From Candidatus Krumholzibacteriota bacterium (GTDB lineage Bacteria; Krumholzibacteriota; Krumholzibacteriia; Krumholzibacteriales; Krumholzibacteriaceae): a stretch of 64,000 nt of DNA. The stretch spans positions 1 to 64,000 of the forward strand of contig JAUWCL010000003.1 of assembly GCA_030609325.1 (NCBI GenBank). Direction: 5' to 3'. The notes below the pieces were generated by a model that did not search any database, had not been told where the DNA came from, and worked only from the letters and a program-made list of their open reading frames with translations. A program made the position numbers and the translations under genes. Positions 1-8,041 of this stretch are shown piece by piece. Position 1 is the first letter of the stretch. Each line of letters begins with the position of its first letter.

Positions 1-1
1 G

Positions 2-385
2 AAAGAGAGGCCGGAATCCGGGCTGGATTTACATAAACGGCGTGGAAGTCCCGGGGAGAGTGGGAAAGAGGCGCCGAAACGCCGGCCTCTGAAGCGTCCG
101 CAGAAGCCATCTGTACCCCCGCAGAAGCGGGAAGAGTCGCGATATATTCCCCGGTCTGTGCGCGATGAGGTCTACGCCAGGGACAGGGGGCGGTGTACGT
201 TTGTGGCGCCCGGGGGAAAGCGGTGCAGCTCGACGTGGGACCTGCAGATAGACCACATCGTCCCATTTGCAAGGGGCGGGGATAACTCACCGGGTAACCT
301 GAGGCTGCTATGCGCGAAGCATAACCGGCTGGAGGCCAAAAGAGCTTTCGGGGAAAAGCACATGGAACAGTTCTGCGATCCATGA
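2..385 (+). CDS. HNH endonuclease, C-terminal part (5' end outside window)
   Basis: The frame is open from the left edge, so only about 127 C-terminal residues are seen. A basic, proline-rich linker (about residues 1-50) leads into RYIPRSVRDEVYARD and then an HNH fold: GRCTF, a Cys in KRCSS, IDHIVPFARGG, then NLRLLCAKHN. The D-H, N and H-N residues of the HNH beta-beta-alpha metal site and the flanking cysteines are all present. The pattern matches the family of HNH proteins with a long variable N-terminus and a C-terminal RY(I/V)P-x-VR-x-x-V-x-x-RD...HN block. An internal GTG at 158 is not a credible start because it falls inside that conserved block. Whether the missing N-terminus carries a DUF or is broken cannot be seen. 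Confidence 0.75.
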   Translation, partial: KERPESGLDLHKRRGSPGESGKEAPKRRPLKRPQKPSVPPQKREESRYIPRSVRDEVYARDRGRCTFVAPGGKRCSSTWDLQIDHIVPFARGGDNSPGNLRLLCAKHNRLEAKRAFGEKHMEQFCDP

Positions 386-403
386 AGCCGTTTGATCCGT
401 GAA

Positions 404-449
404 AAACCCGGCTGCCGGATCTCGGATATCTCCAGGACCGGGTTTCCTT
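404..449 (+). terminator. Possible terminator after the HNH gene
   Basis: AAACCCGG at 404-411 can pair with CCGGGTTT at 438-445 around a 26-nt loop region, followed by a mixed T-rich stretch (TTTCCTTT). The stem is perfect over 8 bp but the T-tract is interrupted and the loop is long, so this is only a candidate. Confidence 0.4.
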
Positions 450-530
450 TAAATCTATTTACTCAAAAGAGACACGTACTAGCAAAAACACGGAGCGAAA
501 GGGGTTTACTAACGGGGCGTGTCGAGTATA

Positions 531-536
531 TATAAT
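531..536 (+). promoter_or_regulatory. Candidate -10 box for the DUF885-like lipoprotein
   Basis: A perfect TATAAT lies at 531-536 in a locally AT-rich patch. No good -35 hexamer is seen at 16-18 bp. Transcription would begin near 543, which leaves a leader of about 55 nt before the ATG at 599 and rules out the GTG at 539 as a start. Confidence 0.35.
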
Positions 537-598
537 AAGTGTCCGGGCGGGGATCCCCGATGGCGGAATCCTGCCGGCCCTCTGATGAAAGCATCGAT

Positions 599-2260
599 AT
601 GAAGCGAACGGCCAGAACTGCCGCAACGGTTTCGCTGATCATCATCGCTTCCCTGGCGGGATGCGGCGAACGCTCGGCCGTGGATATCTCCAGGGAAGCG
701 TTCGACTCGATAGCGGACGACGCGGTGTCCTTTTACGTCAGCATGCATCCGCTGCGCGCCTCGAGGCTCGGACTCGAAAGCGCCGATTCACTCCTGTTCA
801 CATTCTCTCCCACCGAAATAGAGCATGCGATGACGGTCATGGACACGCTGATGGCGGCTATCTCGGTCCTCCCGGCGGACGACCTGGACGACGGCCGCAT
901 CGACGAATCAATCCTGCTCAGCGACTGGATGAAGGGCGAGCGCTTCGCATTCACGCAGTCGCGAACCTGTCTCGACAATCCTCTTCTCTACTGCTGGATG
1001 ATCGAGGAAGCGCTGATGGGCATACCCGCAAGGCCCTGGCCGCCCGCCGACGGCGAGCGGCGGGCCTGGGCGGCGCGCATCAGTCTCCTTCCGGTCCTCG
1101 TAGAGAACGCATCGACACTTCTGAAGAAACCGGGAGGCATCCGTCTCGAGGAGGCGGCCAGACGGCTCGAAATCCTCTCCGGCAGAATGCCTCTCCTCGC
1201 GCAGATGGCGGAGCAGCGGTACGGCGAACCGGTCGCCGAGCTCGAGCCGGCCCGCGGAGCCGTCCAGAGGTACAGGGAGATCGTCGACGGCCTTCTCGAG
1301 ATCAGGACGAGCGGCAGACTGATAATGGGGATGGAAGAGCTCTCGCGAATCCTGAAATATTCCGAACATCTCGACTTCGACTCGGCAAAGATGATCGCCG
1401 AGGCCGAGAAGATCACGAGACGACTTTCCAGGCAGATCGCGCCTGCGGGCGTAGCCGTGACCGATCCGGGGGAAGAGAACGTCGAGGTGTCCGTAGAGCT
1501 GGCGGATTCCCTCTTGGGCGGAATCGAGGACGGATTGTCCTCGAGACGGACCTTCGGCAGAAAGAAGAGGCCGCGCTCGCCGGTGGCCGGATACGAAGAG
1601 ACATGGAGACCGCTGAGGGTGCCGGTAAATCCCTACCTGACACTCCCTGTCATCCCCGAGAGAAAGATAGGATGGGCCTTCGGCCCCGGGGAGCGCCGCG
1701 ACTGCGTTCCCACGGTCTACGTTCCTGCCGGATGGGAGTTCACCCTCGACCGTCTGGTCTACGAGCTTCTGCTCTCTTCCTCGCCGATGTCTTCTCCCGA
1801 CAGAAAGATGTGCGGGGACGACTCGCCCTTCAGGATGATATTCGGTTCGGAGACATTCAGATACGCGTGGGAAGCCCACAATTCGAGCAACCTGACGGGA
1901 CTGATCCCCGAACGGAGGATGCAGCTGAACAGACTTCATACCACTGAACGCGTGACCGCCCTCGCGAGGATGATCCTCGTCTTCCGGCTGCATTCGGGAA
2001 AATACACTGCCGAGGCGGCGAGGGAGTACCTCAGAGAGGTCACCCCGCTCGACGGGAAGCAGATCGACCGGGAAGTGATGCATGCCACGGTCTCCCCCAT
2101 TTCAGCGTTCGAGGGAATAGCGATCATGACAGCCGAATCGATGGTCAAGAAAGCGACAGTTGACCGGACGGGAGGAAAACCCAGGGAGAAGGTCAGGAAG
2201 CTTCTTCTCGAAGCGGCCGGCATGCCCCCCTACCTCCTGATGCAAAGGATGCCCTTCTGA
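599..2260 (+). CDS. DUF885-like lipoprotein lacking the usual metal ligands
   Basis: The 553-residue protein starts at the ATG at 599. A hydrophobic segment then ends in the lipobox L-A-G-C (Cys about residue 22), so it is a predicted lipoprotein. The upstream in-frame GTG at 539 and ATG at 560 would bury the signal peptide. The helical body has the feel of DUF885: a start motif like YVSMHPLRASRLG, DGRIDESIL, NPLLYCW, and a C-terminal AREYLREVTPL...EVMHATVSPISAFE block. In DUF885 proteins a HEG-x-PGHH-type site and an EGWALYAE-type site bind metal. Here the corresponding stretches read VYELLLSSSPMSSPD and FRYAWEAHN, so the histidines are gone. It may be a non-catalytic paralogue. Family assignment is from recalled motifs, not a search. 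The DUF4097 gene follows 47 bp downstream. Confidence 0.6.
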   Translation: MKRTARTAATVSLIIIASLAGCGERSAVDISREAFDSIADDAVSFYVSMHPLRASRLGLESADSLLFTFSPTEIEHAMTVMDTLMAAISVLPADDLDDGRIDESILLSDWMKGERFAFTQSRTCLDNPLLYCWMIEEALMGIPARPWPPADGERRAWAARISLLPVLVENASTLLKKPGGIRLEEAARRLEILSGRMPLLAQMAEQRYGEPVAELEPARGAVQRYREIVDGLLEIRTSGRLIMGMEELSRILKYSEHLDFDSAKMIAEAEKITRRLSRQIAPAGVAVTDPGEENVEVSVELADSLLGGIEDGLSSRRTFGRKKRPRSPVAGYEETWRPLRVPVNPYLTLPVIPERKIGWAFGPGERRDCVPTVYVPAGWEFTLDRLVYELLLSSSPMSSPDRKMCGDDSPFRMIFGSETFRYAWEAHNSSNLTGLIPERRMQLNRLHTTERVTALARMILVFRLHSGKYTAEAAREYLREVTPLDGKQIDREVMHATVSPISAFEGIAIMTAESMVKKATVDRTGGKPREKVRKLLLEAAGMPPYLLMQRMPF

Positions 2261-2307
2261 AACAATATCAGCGTTGTAACGTAATCAGATACATACGGAG
2301 GTGTCTG

Positions 2308-3309
2308 ATGAATCGAACGAAGATCTTCTGCGCCGCGGCAGCGGCGCTGCTCCTCGCAACGGCCGTTCCCGCCGCGGGCGGGGAGATAGTGCGTGATTTT
2401 AGCGAGAGTTTCGAGGTAGAGCGCGGCTGGGCGCTGAGGTTGAGGCACGGTGACGGAGACGTCACGATAATACCGTGGGACAGGAACGTCGTCGAGATCA
2501 CCATCCACTACCACGCCGAGCACAAGGGCTTCGGTGACGACTCGAAACATGATTTCACGGTTGAGTTCGAGGAAAAGAACGGCGTGATAGAGGTGACGGG
2601 CAGGGAATCGAAGAGCGGGTTCATGGGCCTGCAGATTTTCATCCTCAAGGAATACACATACACCATATCGGCGCCCCGCTATCTCGAGCTCGACATCCAG
2701 GGGGACGACGGCAACATCGACATCGAGAAGTGGAGCGGCCGGATAGAGATCAGGCTCGACGACGGCGAGATCAGCCTCTACGGATGCGGGCCGGAAAAGA
2801 CGAGGATAAAGACGGGAGACGGAGACATCTCACTCGACGGCCACTTGGGCTCCATCGATATCATCGGGGACGACGGACACCTCGATGTGAACCGCGGAAA
2901 GTTCAATGACTGCCGCATCCATCTTGATGACGGCGATATACGGGTCCGCGATTCGGAAGGCAATTTCTATATCGAGGTCGACGACGGTGACACCGAGCTG
3001 CTCCGCATCAAGACAAACGTGATGGATCTCAAATCCCAGGACGGGGATTTCGATATAGAACTCCTGAAGACGGGCAAGCTCGACCTCGAGATAAAAACCG
3101 ACGACGGAGACATCGATCTGAGCTTGCAGAGCGGCATATCGGCGTCGTTCACGATAGACATCGACGACGGCAGGATACGCACCGATCTGCCTTCGGCGAA
3201 GGATGTGCAGAAAGGAAACCACTGGATGTCCGGAAAGCTGGGCAGCGGAAAGGGCAGGATCAGGATCCGCACGACCGACGGATCAGTGATGCTCCGTGAA
3301 ATAAGGTAG
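2308..3309 (+). CDS. Exported DUF4097-type DDG-repeat protein (putative adhesin)
   Basis: The 333-residue protein starts at the ATG at 2308 after GGAGG at good spacing. It opens with a Sec signal peptide ending near AVPAAGG. From about residue 45 it consists of short beta-strand repeats of roughly 18-25 residues. Each turns on a (G/D)DG motif (GDGDVT, GDDGNID, LDDGEIS, TGDGDIS, GDDGHLD, LDDGDIR, VDDGDTE, SQDGDFD, TDDGDID, IDDGRIR). This is the signature of DUF4097/DUF4098 putative adhesins, expected to form a right-handed parallel beta structure in the periplasm or at the surface. Its partner and ligand are unknown. It probably shares a transcript with the preceding lipoprotein gene. Confidence 0.75.
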   Translation: MNRTKIFCAAAAALLLATAVPAAGGEIVRDFSESFEVERGWALRLRHGDGDVTIIPWDRNVVEITIHYHAEHKGFGDDSKHDFTVEFEEKNGVIEVTGRESKSGFMGLQIFILKEYTYTISAPRYLELDIQGDDGNIDIEKWSGRIEIRLDDGEISLYGCGPEKTRIKTGDGDISLDGHLGSIDIIGDDGHLDVNRGKFNDCRIHLDDGDIRVRDSEGNFYIEVDDGDTELLRIKTNVMDLKSQDGDFDIELLKTGKLDLEIKTDDGDIDLSLQSGISASFTIDIDDGRIRTDLPSAKDVQKGNHWMSGKLGSGKGRIRIRTTDGSVMLREIR

Positions 3310-3372
3310 CTTTCGGAACCGGAGCGGACCGACGGATCTCCCCTGACACGGGGCCGGCGGGAGAACCTTCGA

Positions 3373-5085
3373 TCAGAAAGGCGCCCCGTCGGTCCTGTAT
3401 TCTATCTTCCCCGCGAGAACGGTCGCGATCACCTCTATCCCGGGGATATCACCCGGTTCAGACTTCATCAGATCCGCTCCCAGTATGGTCAGATCGGCCA
3501 GCTTCCCCTTCTCGATCGAGCCCCTCTCCTTCTCCTGGCCGGCAGCCCAGGCGGCGTCGAGAGTATAGGCCCTGACCGCTTCCTCGACAGTGAGCCGCTG
3601 CCCCGGCATCCAGCCGCCCGCGGGCCTGCCGTCGAGATCCTGCCTAGTCACGGCAGCGTATATCCCCAGCAACGGATCTATCGACTCGACGGGATAATCG
3701 GAACCGCCCGGTATCCGCGATCCGGCATCCATCAGGGACCTCCAGGCGTAGGCTCCCTCGATGCGGTCATCCCCGACCCTGTCGCCGACCCACGGCATGT
3801 CCGAAGTGCAGTGTATGAACTGCATCGAGGGGATCACACCGAGGGAGGCGAACCTTCCGATATCCGCCGGGGAGAGTATCTGCGCGTGCTCGATGCGATG
3901 CCGGAGGCCGCTGCCGGGCTCCTCCCCGAGCACCTTCTCGTAGATATCGAGTACGACACGGTTGGCCCTGTCTCCGATGGCGTGGGTCGCGACCTGGAAC
4001 CCGCTTCTGTGGCAGGCAAGCATCTTATCGTATAGTACCCTGGGATCGGTGACGATTATGCCCCTGTTTCCCGGATCGTCGGAGTAATCCTCGAGCATCG
4101 CAGCGCTTCTCGCCCCGAGCGATCCGTCCCCGTAGAACTTCACCCCCACCAGCGAGAACATGCCGCCGGCGAAATCCTCGACAGACCCGGCGGTGAGCAT
4201 GGAGTCGAGATCGTCCGCGTCTCCGTCGTAATACGCCGTGATCCTGAACGGAAGCTCCCCCGCCTCGTAGAGCTCCCTGTATATCCCCGCCGTCTCGCTG
4301 CCGATCCCCATCTCGTGCGTCCCGGTAAGGCCGGCGGCGAGGCAGGCATGCGCGGCCGAGATCATCAGTTTCTTCTTCTCTTCCGGCGTGAGCGCGGGGA
4401 CGACGTCCCGCACGAGCGGGATTGCCCCATCGAGCAGGATCCCGGTCGGCTCGCCGGCGGTGTCCCTCTCGATCTTGCCGCCGTCCGGGTCGGGAGTATC
4501 GCGTCCTACCCCCGCCGCCTCGAGAGCCTTTGAATTGGCTATCGCCGCATGCCCGCAGACCCTCGTAAGCAGCACCGGGTTGTCGGGGCTGACCGCGTCG
4601 AGGTCTCTCCTGTGCGGAAAATCCTTCTTCTCCCAGTCGTTCTGGTCCCAGCCCCTGCCGGTGATCCATCTGCCCCGATCGGCCGCGGCGACCCCGGCCG
4701 CCGCCAGATCTCTGACCTGCCCGAAAGAGACTGTCCCTGTCAGGTCGAGTGCTGCCCTGCCGGCCGCATATCCGACGAAATGCGCGTGGGCATCGACAAG
4801 CCCGGGGATCACCGTCATACCGTGCAGATCGTATTTCACCACTTCAGGCCCCGCCGCGGCCAGCGCCTCGTCCGTACCGCCGACGAAGATGATCCTTCCC
4901 CCTCCGACCGCGACCGCCTCTGCAACGGGGTTGTTCTCGTCCATCGTGTATATCCTGCCATTGTAGAATACGGCCTCCATCGCTCCGTCCCGTTCCTCAC
5001 CCGTCATGACGTCTCCCTGAAGGGCATGGATCGCCGCTGATACGACGAGAACTGACGCCGCGAGCGCGGCAATGTCTCTGCGCAT
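3373..5085 (-). CDS. Exported amidohydrolase, YtcJ-like (amidohydrolase family 3)
   Basis: This is a zinc-dependent amidohydrolase of the YtcJ/AepA type, 570 residues. The start is the ATG at 5085, preceded by AAGGAG at normal spacing. It is followed by a signal peptide (MRRDIAALAASVLVVSAAIHA), so the enzyme is exported. Longer readings upstream would hide that signal. Visible family marks are the metal-binding DAHAH after GLV, GRGWDQNDW, IEHAQIL for a third metal ligand, GSDYPVE with the catalytic Asp, and the closing DLTILGADL plus TVLAGKIEY of the beta-sandwich. The substrate is unknown, since the family acts on varied amides and cyclic compounds. It lies 46 bp downstream of the beta-helix gene and probably shares its transcript. 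Confidence 0.85.
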   Translation of the reverse strand: MRRDIAALAASVLVVSAAIHALQGDVMTGEERDGAMEAVFYNGRIYTMDENNPVAEAVAVGGGRIIFVGGTDEALAAAGPEVVKYDLHGMTVIPGLVDAHAHFVGYAAGRAALDLTGTVSFGQVRDLAAAGVAAADRGRWITGRGWDQNDWEKKDFPHRRDLDAVSPDNPVLLTRVCGHAAIANSKALEAAGVGRDTPDPDGGKIERDTAGEPTGILLDGAIPLVRDVVPALTPEEKKKLMISAAHACLAAGLTGTHEMGIGSETAGIYRELYEAGELPFRITAYYDGDADDLDSMLTAGSVEDFAGGMFSLVGVKFYGDGSLGARSAAMLEDYSDDPGNRGIIVTDPRVLYDKMLACHRSGFQVATHAIGDRANRVVLDIYEKVLGEEPGSGLRHRIEHAQILSPADIGRFASLGVIPSMQFIHCTSDMPWVGDRVGDDRIEGAYAWRSLMDAGSRIPGGSDYPVESIDPLLGIYAAVTRQDLDGRPAGGWMPGQRLTVEEAVRAYTLDAAWAAGQEKERGSIEKGKLADLTILGADLMKSEPGDIPGIEVIATVLAGKIEYRTDGAPF

Positions 5086-5131
5086 GATTCGCTCCTTCTG
5101 CTTTCGGGGTTGATGAGATCGCGTGAAATGA

Positions 5132-5626
5132 TCAGCGATGCATCTTCTTGATGGCGCCCCAGCTCGTCTCCTCCACTGCGGTACCCGTGCATCCGGGCAA
5201 CTGGGTATACGCTCCCACATCGACGCCGCAGTCTATGATGTTGCAGTACCAGTACATGCCCGCGCTGTTCTCGATCGATATCCCCCTGGCGAACTCCCTG
5301 AATTCGAACCCGAGAAGGTTCGACGTCATGTTGACGTTCCTGAACGTGATACCCGTCCCCTGGCGGTAGCTCGAGGATGTGATCACCGGAGTGCCGTTCA
5401 GATTCTGGAAATTGATATTCTTGCCTTCGACGAGGAGGTCGTCCTCGCCGTAGTAACCACCCCATACGACGACGCGGTCTTCTGAAACGGCCATGTCTAT
5501 CGCGGCCTGGATCGTCGGGGCGTCGCCGCTCCCGTCGGCCTTTACCTCATAGGTAGCCGTCTGCACCGCGGCGGCGCCGTGAAGGAGGATAGATGTCAGC
5601 AGAGCGATTACGAAATACCTGGCCAC
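5132..5626 (-). CDS. Short secreted beta-helix (pectate-lyase-like) protein
   Basis: A 164-residue protein starting at GTG 5626 after GAGGTGA. A signal peptide (RYFVIALLTSILLHGAAA) precedes GSGDAPTIQAAIDMA, the classic entry motif of single-stranded right-handed beta-helix proteins. Repeats with N-rich turns follow (GKNINFQNLNG, ITFRNVNMT, ISIENSAG). It is far shorter than pectin lyases or esterases and shows no catalytic set, so a structural or binding role is more likely. The end (EETSWGAIKKMHR) looks like a detached terminal tag rather than part of the helix. A strong promoter sits just upstream, divergent from the rhomboid gene. Confidence 0.65.
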   Translation of the reverse strand: MARYFVIALLTSILLHGAAAVQTATYEVKADGSGDAPTIQAAIDMAVSEDRVVVWGGYYGEDDLLVEGKNINFQNLNGTPVITSSSYRQGTGITFRNVNMTSNLLGFEFREFARGISIENSAGMYWYCNIIDCGVDVGAYTQLPGCTGTAVEETSWGAIKKMHR

Positions 5627-5651
5627 CTTTTATCACCTCGCAGAAAAAAAT

Positions 5652-5680
5652 AGCATATCACTGCTGCCCGGTCGAGTCAA
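5652..5680 (-). promoter_or_regulatory. Sigma70-type promoter for the beta-helix gene
   Basis: On the minus strand, TTGACT (5680-5675) and TATGCT (5657-5652) are 17 bp apart. The start point would be near 5645, about 20 nt before the GTG at 5626. Confidence 0.55.
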
Positions 5681-5698
5681 AATCGGACACATGGTGTC

Positions 5699-5727
5699 TT
5701 GCCCGTGAGAGGGCTTTTCGTTATTAT
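5699..5727 (+). promoter_or_regulatory. Sigma70-type promoter for the rhomboid gene
   Basis: TTGCCC (5699-5704) and TATTAT (5722-5727) are separated by exactly 17 bp, with the start expected near 5734, about 30 nt before the ATG at 5763. The same -35 variant, TTGCCC, recurs before the GWxTD gene at 30105. Confidence 0.6.
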
Positions 5728-5762
5728 CCATTGAGAAGTTCGCAAGATTCGAACCGCAAGGA

Positions 5763-6620
5763 ATGGAAATGTACGGTAACAGGGATTATTCGAGCTATCA
5801 GAGACGCGGCAGCCCCCTGGACAGCGTCGTCATGCGCCTGATCATAGCCAATGTCGTGGTGTTCATCCTCCAGAATCTTCCGGTCGGGGTGCAGATAACG
5901 AATTATCTCGTACTTACGCCGAGGCTCGTACTGACCCGCGGCTACGTCTGGCAGATGCTCACCTACATGTTCCTCCACGACCCCAACGGTCTCATCAGGC
6001 ACCTCGGCCTGAACATGTTCATTATCTGGATATTCGGACGGACCCTCGAGCAGGTCTGGGGAAGCGGCCGTTTTCTGAGGTTCTACTTCGCCTGCGGTTT
6101 CGGCGGCGCCGTATTCAGCTTCATATTCGCCTACAACACACCCGTTCTGGGAGCCTCTGCGGCGGCCTACGGCATCCTGCTGGCGTACGCGATCATGTTC
6201 CCCAACCGGCGGCTGCTGCTCTATTTCGTCTTCCCCATCAAGGCCCGCACACTCGCCATAGCGCTCGTCGTGATCTCGCTCGTCATGGGGATCCGCGGTA
6301 CGGGAAATATCGCCCACTTCGCCCACCTCGGCGGCATGGCAGCCGCCCTGATCATGATGCGTGGCGAGTACCAGCTCAGATGTCTCCGCAACTTCATCAG
6401 GGACAGTTTCCCGAAGATCCCGGTGAAAATAAGCTTCGACCGCGACAAGCAGGGCTCCTCCAGCGGCCGGATGGAATCCAGTGCGGAGAAAATCGACTCG
6501 ATCCTCGACAAGATCTCCGAGAAGGGGTACGAGAACCTCTCCGAGACGGAGCGGCGCATCCTCGAAAACTACTCCGAGAAGGAGCGCGACCACGGCAACG
6601 ACTCCGACACCCTCCACTGA
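5763..6620 (+). CDS. Rhomboid-family intramembrane serine protease
   Basis: The 285-residue membrane protein has six predicted hydrophobic segments. Rhomboid residues are intact: HLGLN (His80, Asn84) for the oxyanion site, GASA with the nucleophile Ser132, and AHLGG with catalytic His188. So it should be an active protease cutting substrates within the inner membrane. After the membrane domain comes a charged C-terminal tail with KIDSILDKISEKGYENL and ETERRILENYS, the small conserved module (DUF6576-like) found at the end of many bacterial rhomboids. The start is the ATG at 5763; a second ATG lies two codons on. It is transcribed alone from its own promoter, divergent from the beta-helix gene. 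Substrates are unknown. Confidence 0.9.
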   Translation: MEMYGNRDYSSYQRRGSPLDSVVMRLIIANVVVFILQNLPVGVQITNYLVLTPRLVLTRGYVWQMLTYMFLHDPNGLIRHLGLNMFIIWIFGRTLEQVWGSGRFLRFYFACGFGGAVFSFIFAYNTPVLGASAAAYGILLAYAIMFPNRRLLLYFVFPIKARTLAIALVVISLVMGIRGTGNIAHFAHLGGMAAALIMMRGEYQLRCLRNFIRDSFPKIPVKISFDRDKQGSSSGRMESSAEKIDSILDKISEKGYENLSETERRILENYSEKERDHGNDSDTLH

Positions 6621-6729
6621 CCCTCATCTCTCCCGTTGTTCTATCTATTGTTATCTCGGGGCATTATATATGCGGATGGGTGGGAGAGGGTATCTGGTTG
6701 TCGGGGCGGGGTGGTAGATAAATATGAAG

Positions 6730-6793
6730 AGCCGGTTTTTCCTGGAGAAACCCTCGGTGCCTCCGGGGTTTCGAAAGGAAATGCCGGCTTCGT
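6730..6793. terminator. Large imperfect stem-loop between converging genes
   Basis: AGCCGG at 6730-6735 pairs with CCGGCT ending near 6792, and TTTCC, GAAACCC and an inner CGG/CCG arm pair in register towards the centre. Together they make a long hairpin with small internal loops. It lies just past the stop of the DUF4446 gene and downstream of the converging rhomboid gene. Neither side has a clean T-tract, so it may terminate both transcripts or protect their 3' ends. Confidence 0.4.
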
Positions 6794-7291
6794 CTAGTCT
6801 TCAAGCGACCGCAAAGCGTAAGCCAGCGCCTCGGTCTCCTCGTCCCCGAGCTCGCGCTCCGGCTCACCGTTCTTGACCTCGATGGCGTAACCCCGCGTCG
6901 AGTTCCTTCCGACGAGATTCGTCAGCATGAACCCGTTCTTCTCCCCGGTCAGTATGCAGATCGAGTAGCTCTGATTGCCGCCGATGTCCTCGAAGGCGTT
7001 GTATTTCACCATCCCGATCCCCTTGAAGCATCCCTCGAGCTTCCCGAGTATCACCTTCAGATCCTCTCCATGCCCCCTTATGAACTCGCGGTTTTCATCG
7101 ACTCCCTTGAGGAGGAACTGAAGCGAGCTCTCGGTGCCGATATCATCGTACAGTCCGGCCATCTCGCTGAAAGGACTCTTCATGCGCTTCATCTGAACGG
7201 CCAGGACGATTACCGCCGCGACCGCGGCGATGCCCAATATCAGGGCGGCCGGCAGGAGTATATTCGCGTTTGCCTCAATGTAAGCGTTCAT
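6794..7291 (-). CDS. DUF4446 family membrane protein
   Basis: The 165-residue protein starts at the ATG at 7291, preceded by AAGGTGG; readings from further upstream would run back into the tRNA-Leu gene. An N-terminal transmembrane helix (LLPAALILGIAAVAAVIVLAV) is followed by a helical, probably coiled-coil stretch and a small C-terminal domain. That domain contains MVKYNAFEDIGGNQSYSI, NGFMLTNLVGR and GYAIEVKNG, the hallmarks of DUF4446. In Firmicutes these genes sit near the parAB/noc region, but no biochemical role is established. Here it ends the housekeeping array, after tRNA-Leu and its terminator, so it may have separate expression. Confidence 0.85.
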   Translation of the reverse strand: MNAYIEANANILLPAALILGIAAVAAVIVLAVQMKRMKSPFSEMAGLYDDIGTESSLQFLLKGVDENREFIRGHGEDLKVILGKLEGCFKGIGMVKYNAFEDIGGNQSYSICILTGEKNGFMLTNLVGRNSTRGYAIEVKNGEPERELGDEETEALAYALRSLED

Positions 7292-7395
7292 GTTACCGGT
7301 AACCACCTTCGCACCAGAGGTCCAGAGATACTGAAGCGTAAAACAGCGCGCGGGAAGGTGTAAAGAATTATTCACCCGGTCTGCGCACCAGTCCC

Positions 7396-7422
7396 AAAAA
7401 AAAGGAGGCGCATGCGGCCTCC
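7396..7422 (-). terminator. Intrinsic terminator after tRNA-Leu
   Basis: Read on the minus strand, GGAGGC (7422-7417) pairs with GCCTCC (7409-7404) across a 7-nt loop, followed directly by eight T residues (7403-7396). This is a classic rho-independent terminator placed just after the tRNA gene. Confidence 0.8.
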
Positions 7423-7433
7423 GTCTGTTCAAA

Positions 7434-7517
7434 TGCCGAGGGCGGGACTCGAACCCGCACAGGTTTTCACCCACTACCCCCTCAAAGTAGCGTGTCTACC
7501 AGTTCCACCACCTCGGC
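7434..7517 (-). tRNA. tRNA-Leu (anticodon GAG)
   Basis: The 84-nt minus-strand gene folds as a class II tRNA. The acceptor GCCGAGG (7517-7511) pairs with CCTCGGC (7441-7435), with discriminator A at 7434. The D-arm contains GGTAGAC, and the anticodon stem CTACT/GGTAG encloses the loop TTGAGGG with GAG at positions 34-36. A long variable arm follows, then GGTTCGAGTCC as the T-arm loop region. CCA is not encoded. It lies 17 nt downstream of secG and is probably cut from the same transcript. Confidence 0.95.
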
Positions 7518-7534
7518 AATATGTCCGAATGTCT

Positions 7535-7948
7535 CTATTGCGGAGGATCCTGCTGCCCGGCAGGTTCTCCCTCCGGCGCCGTCTCCTGCTGCTGGCCCGC
7601 CGCGGGAACGTTTCCGATGACGTCATCGATGTCCTTACGCTCCTCGGGGACCATGCCACCCCACTCCTGGCGCTGCGCGGCCTTTCTCAGTGCGCTCTCG
7701 GCCTCCTGCCCTCCCCTTCCGGCGGACAGGAACGCCAGCGACAACGAGGTGCACATGAATATGACGGCCAGATACGTCGTGGCCTTGCTGAGGAAGGTGG
7801 CGGTCTCCCGCCCGCCGAGGATGGCCTGGCCTCCCCCGCCGCCGAAGGCGCCGGACAGGCCGCCGCCCTTGCTCGATTGCATCAGCACGGCGACGATAAG
7901 CAACACGCAGGTAATGACGTGTATTATCACAAACACGTTAAACAGCAT
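7535..7948 (-). CDS. secG: Preprotein translocase subunit SecG
   Basis: SecG is the small accessory subunit of the SecYEG channel. The 137-residue protein has two membrane helices (from LFNVFVIIHVITCVLLIVAVL and YLAVIFMCTSLSLAFL). Between them is the diagnostic MQSSKGGGLSGAFGGGG loop and FLSKATTYLA. The C-terminal tail is long, hydrophilic and rich in Gln, Glu and Pro. It follows tpiA by 93 bp and precedes tRNA-Leu. The order tpiA-secG-tRNA-Leu is very common in bacteria, which supports the call. Confidence 0.95.
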   Translation of the reverse strand: MLFNVFVIIHVITCVLLIVAVLMQSSKGGGLSGAFGGGGGQAILGGRETATFLSKATTYLAVIFMCTSLSLAFLSAGRGGQEAESALRKAAQRQEWGGMVPEERKDIDDVIGNVPAAGQQQETAPEGEPAGQQDPPQ

Positions 7949-8041
7949 TCAACACCAGCCCTTTTCAAAAGAGTAGTGTAATAAATAATGGGGTGTCAGT
8001 CAAATGATTTGTGCCGCCCTTCGGTAGCGGGAAGGGACTGT

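Noticed and set aside
908-2083. A 391-codon minus-strand open frame opposite the DUF885-like gene
   Set aside because: The plus-strand gene has a lipobox, a -10 box and family features; the antisense frame has none.
2458-3260. Short near-repeats in the DUF4097 gene considered as a DNA repeat array
   Set aside because: They reflect the repeated GDDG protein motif; unit lengths vary and codons differ, so it is a protein-level repeat.
3310-3372. CCCC-TGACA-GGGG hairpin between converging genes as a terminator
   Set aside because: The stem is only four to five pairs, with no T-tract on either side.
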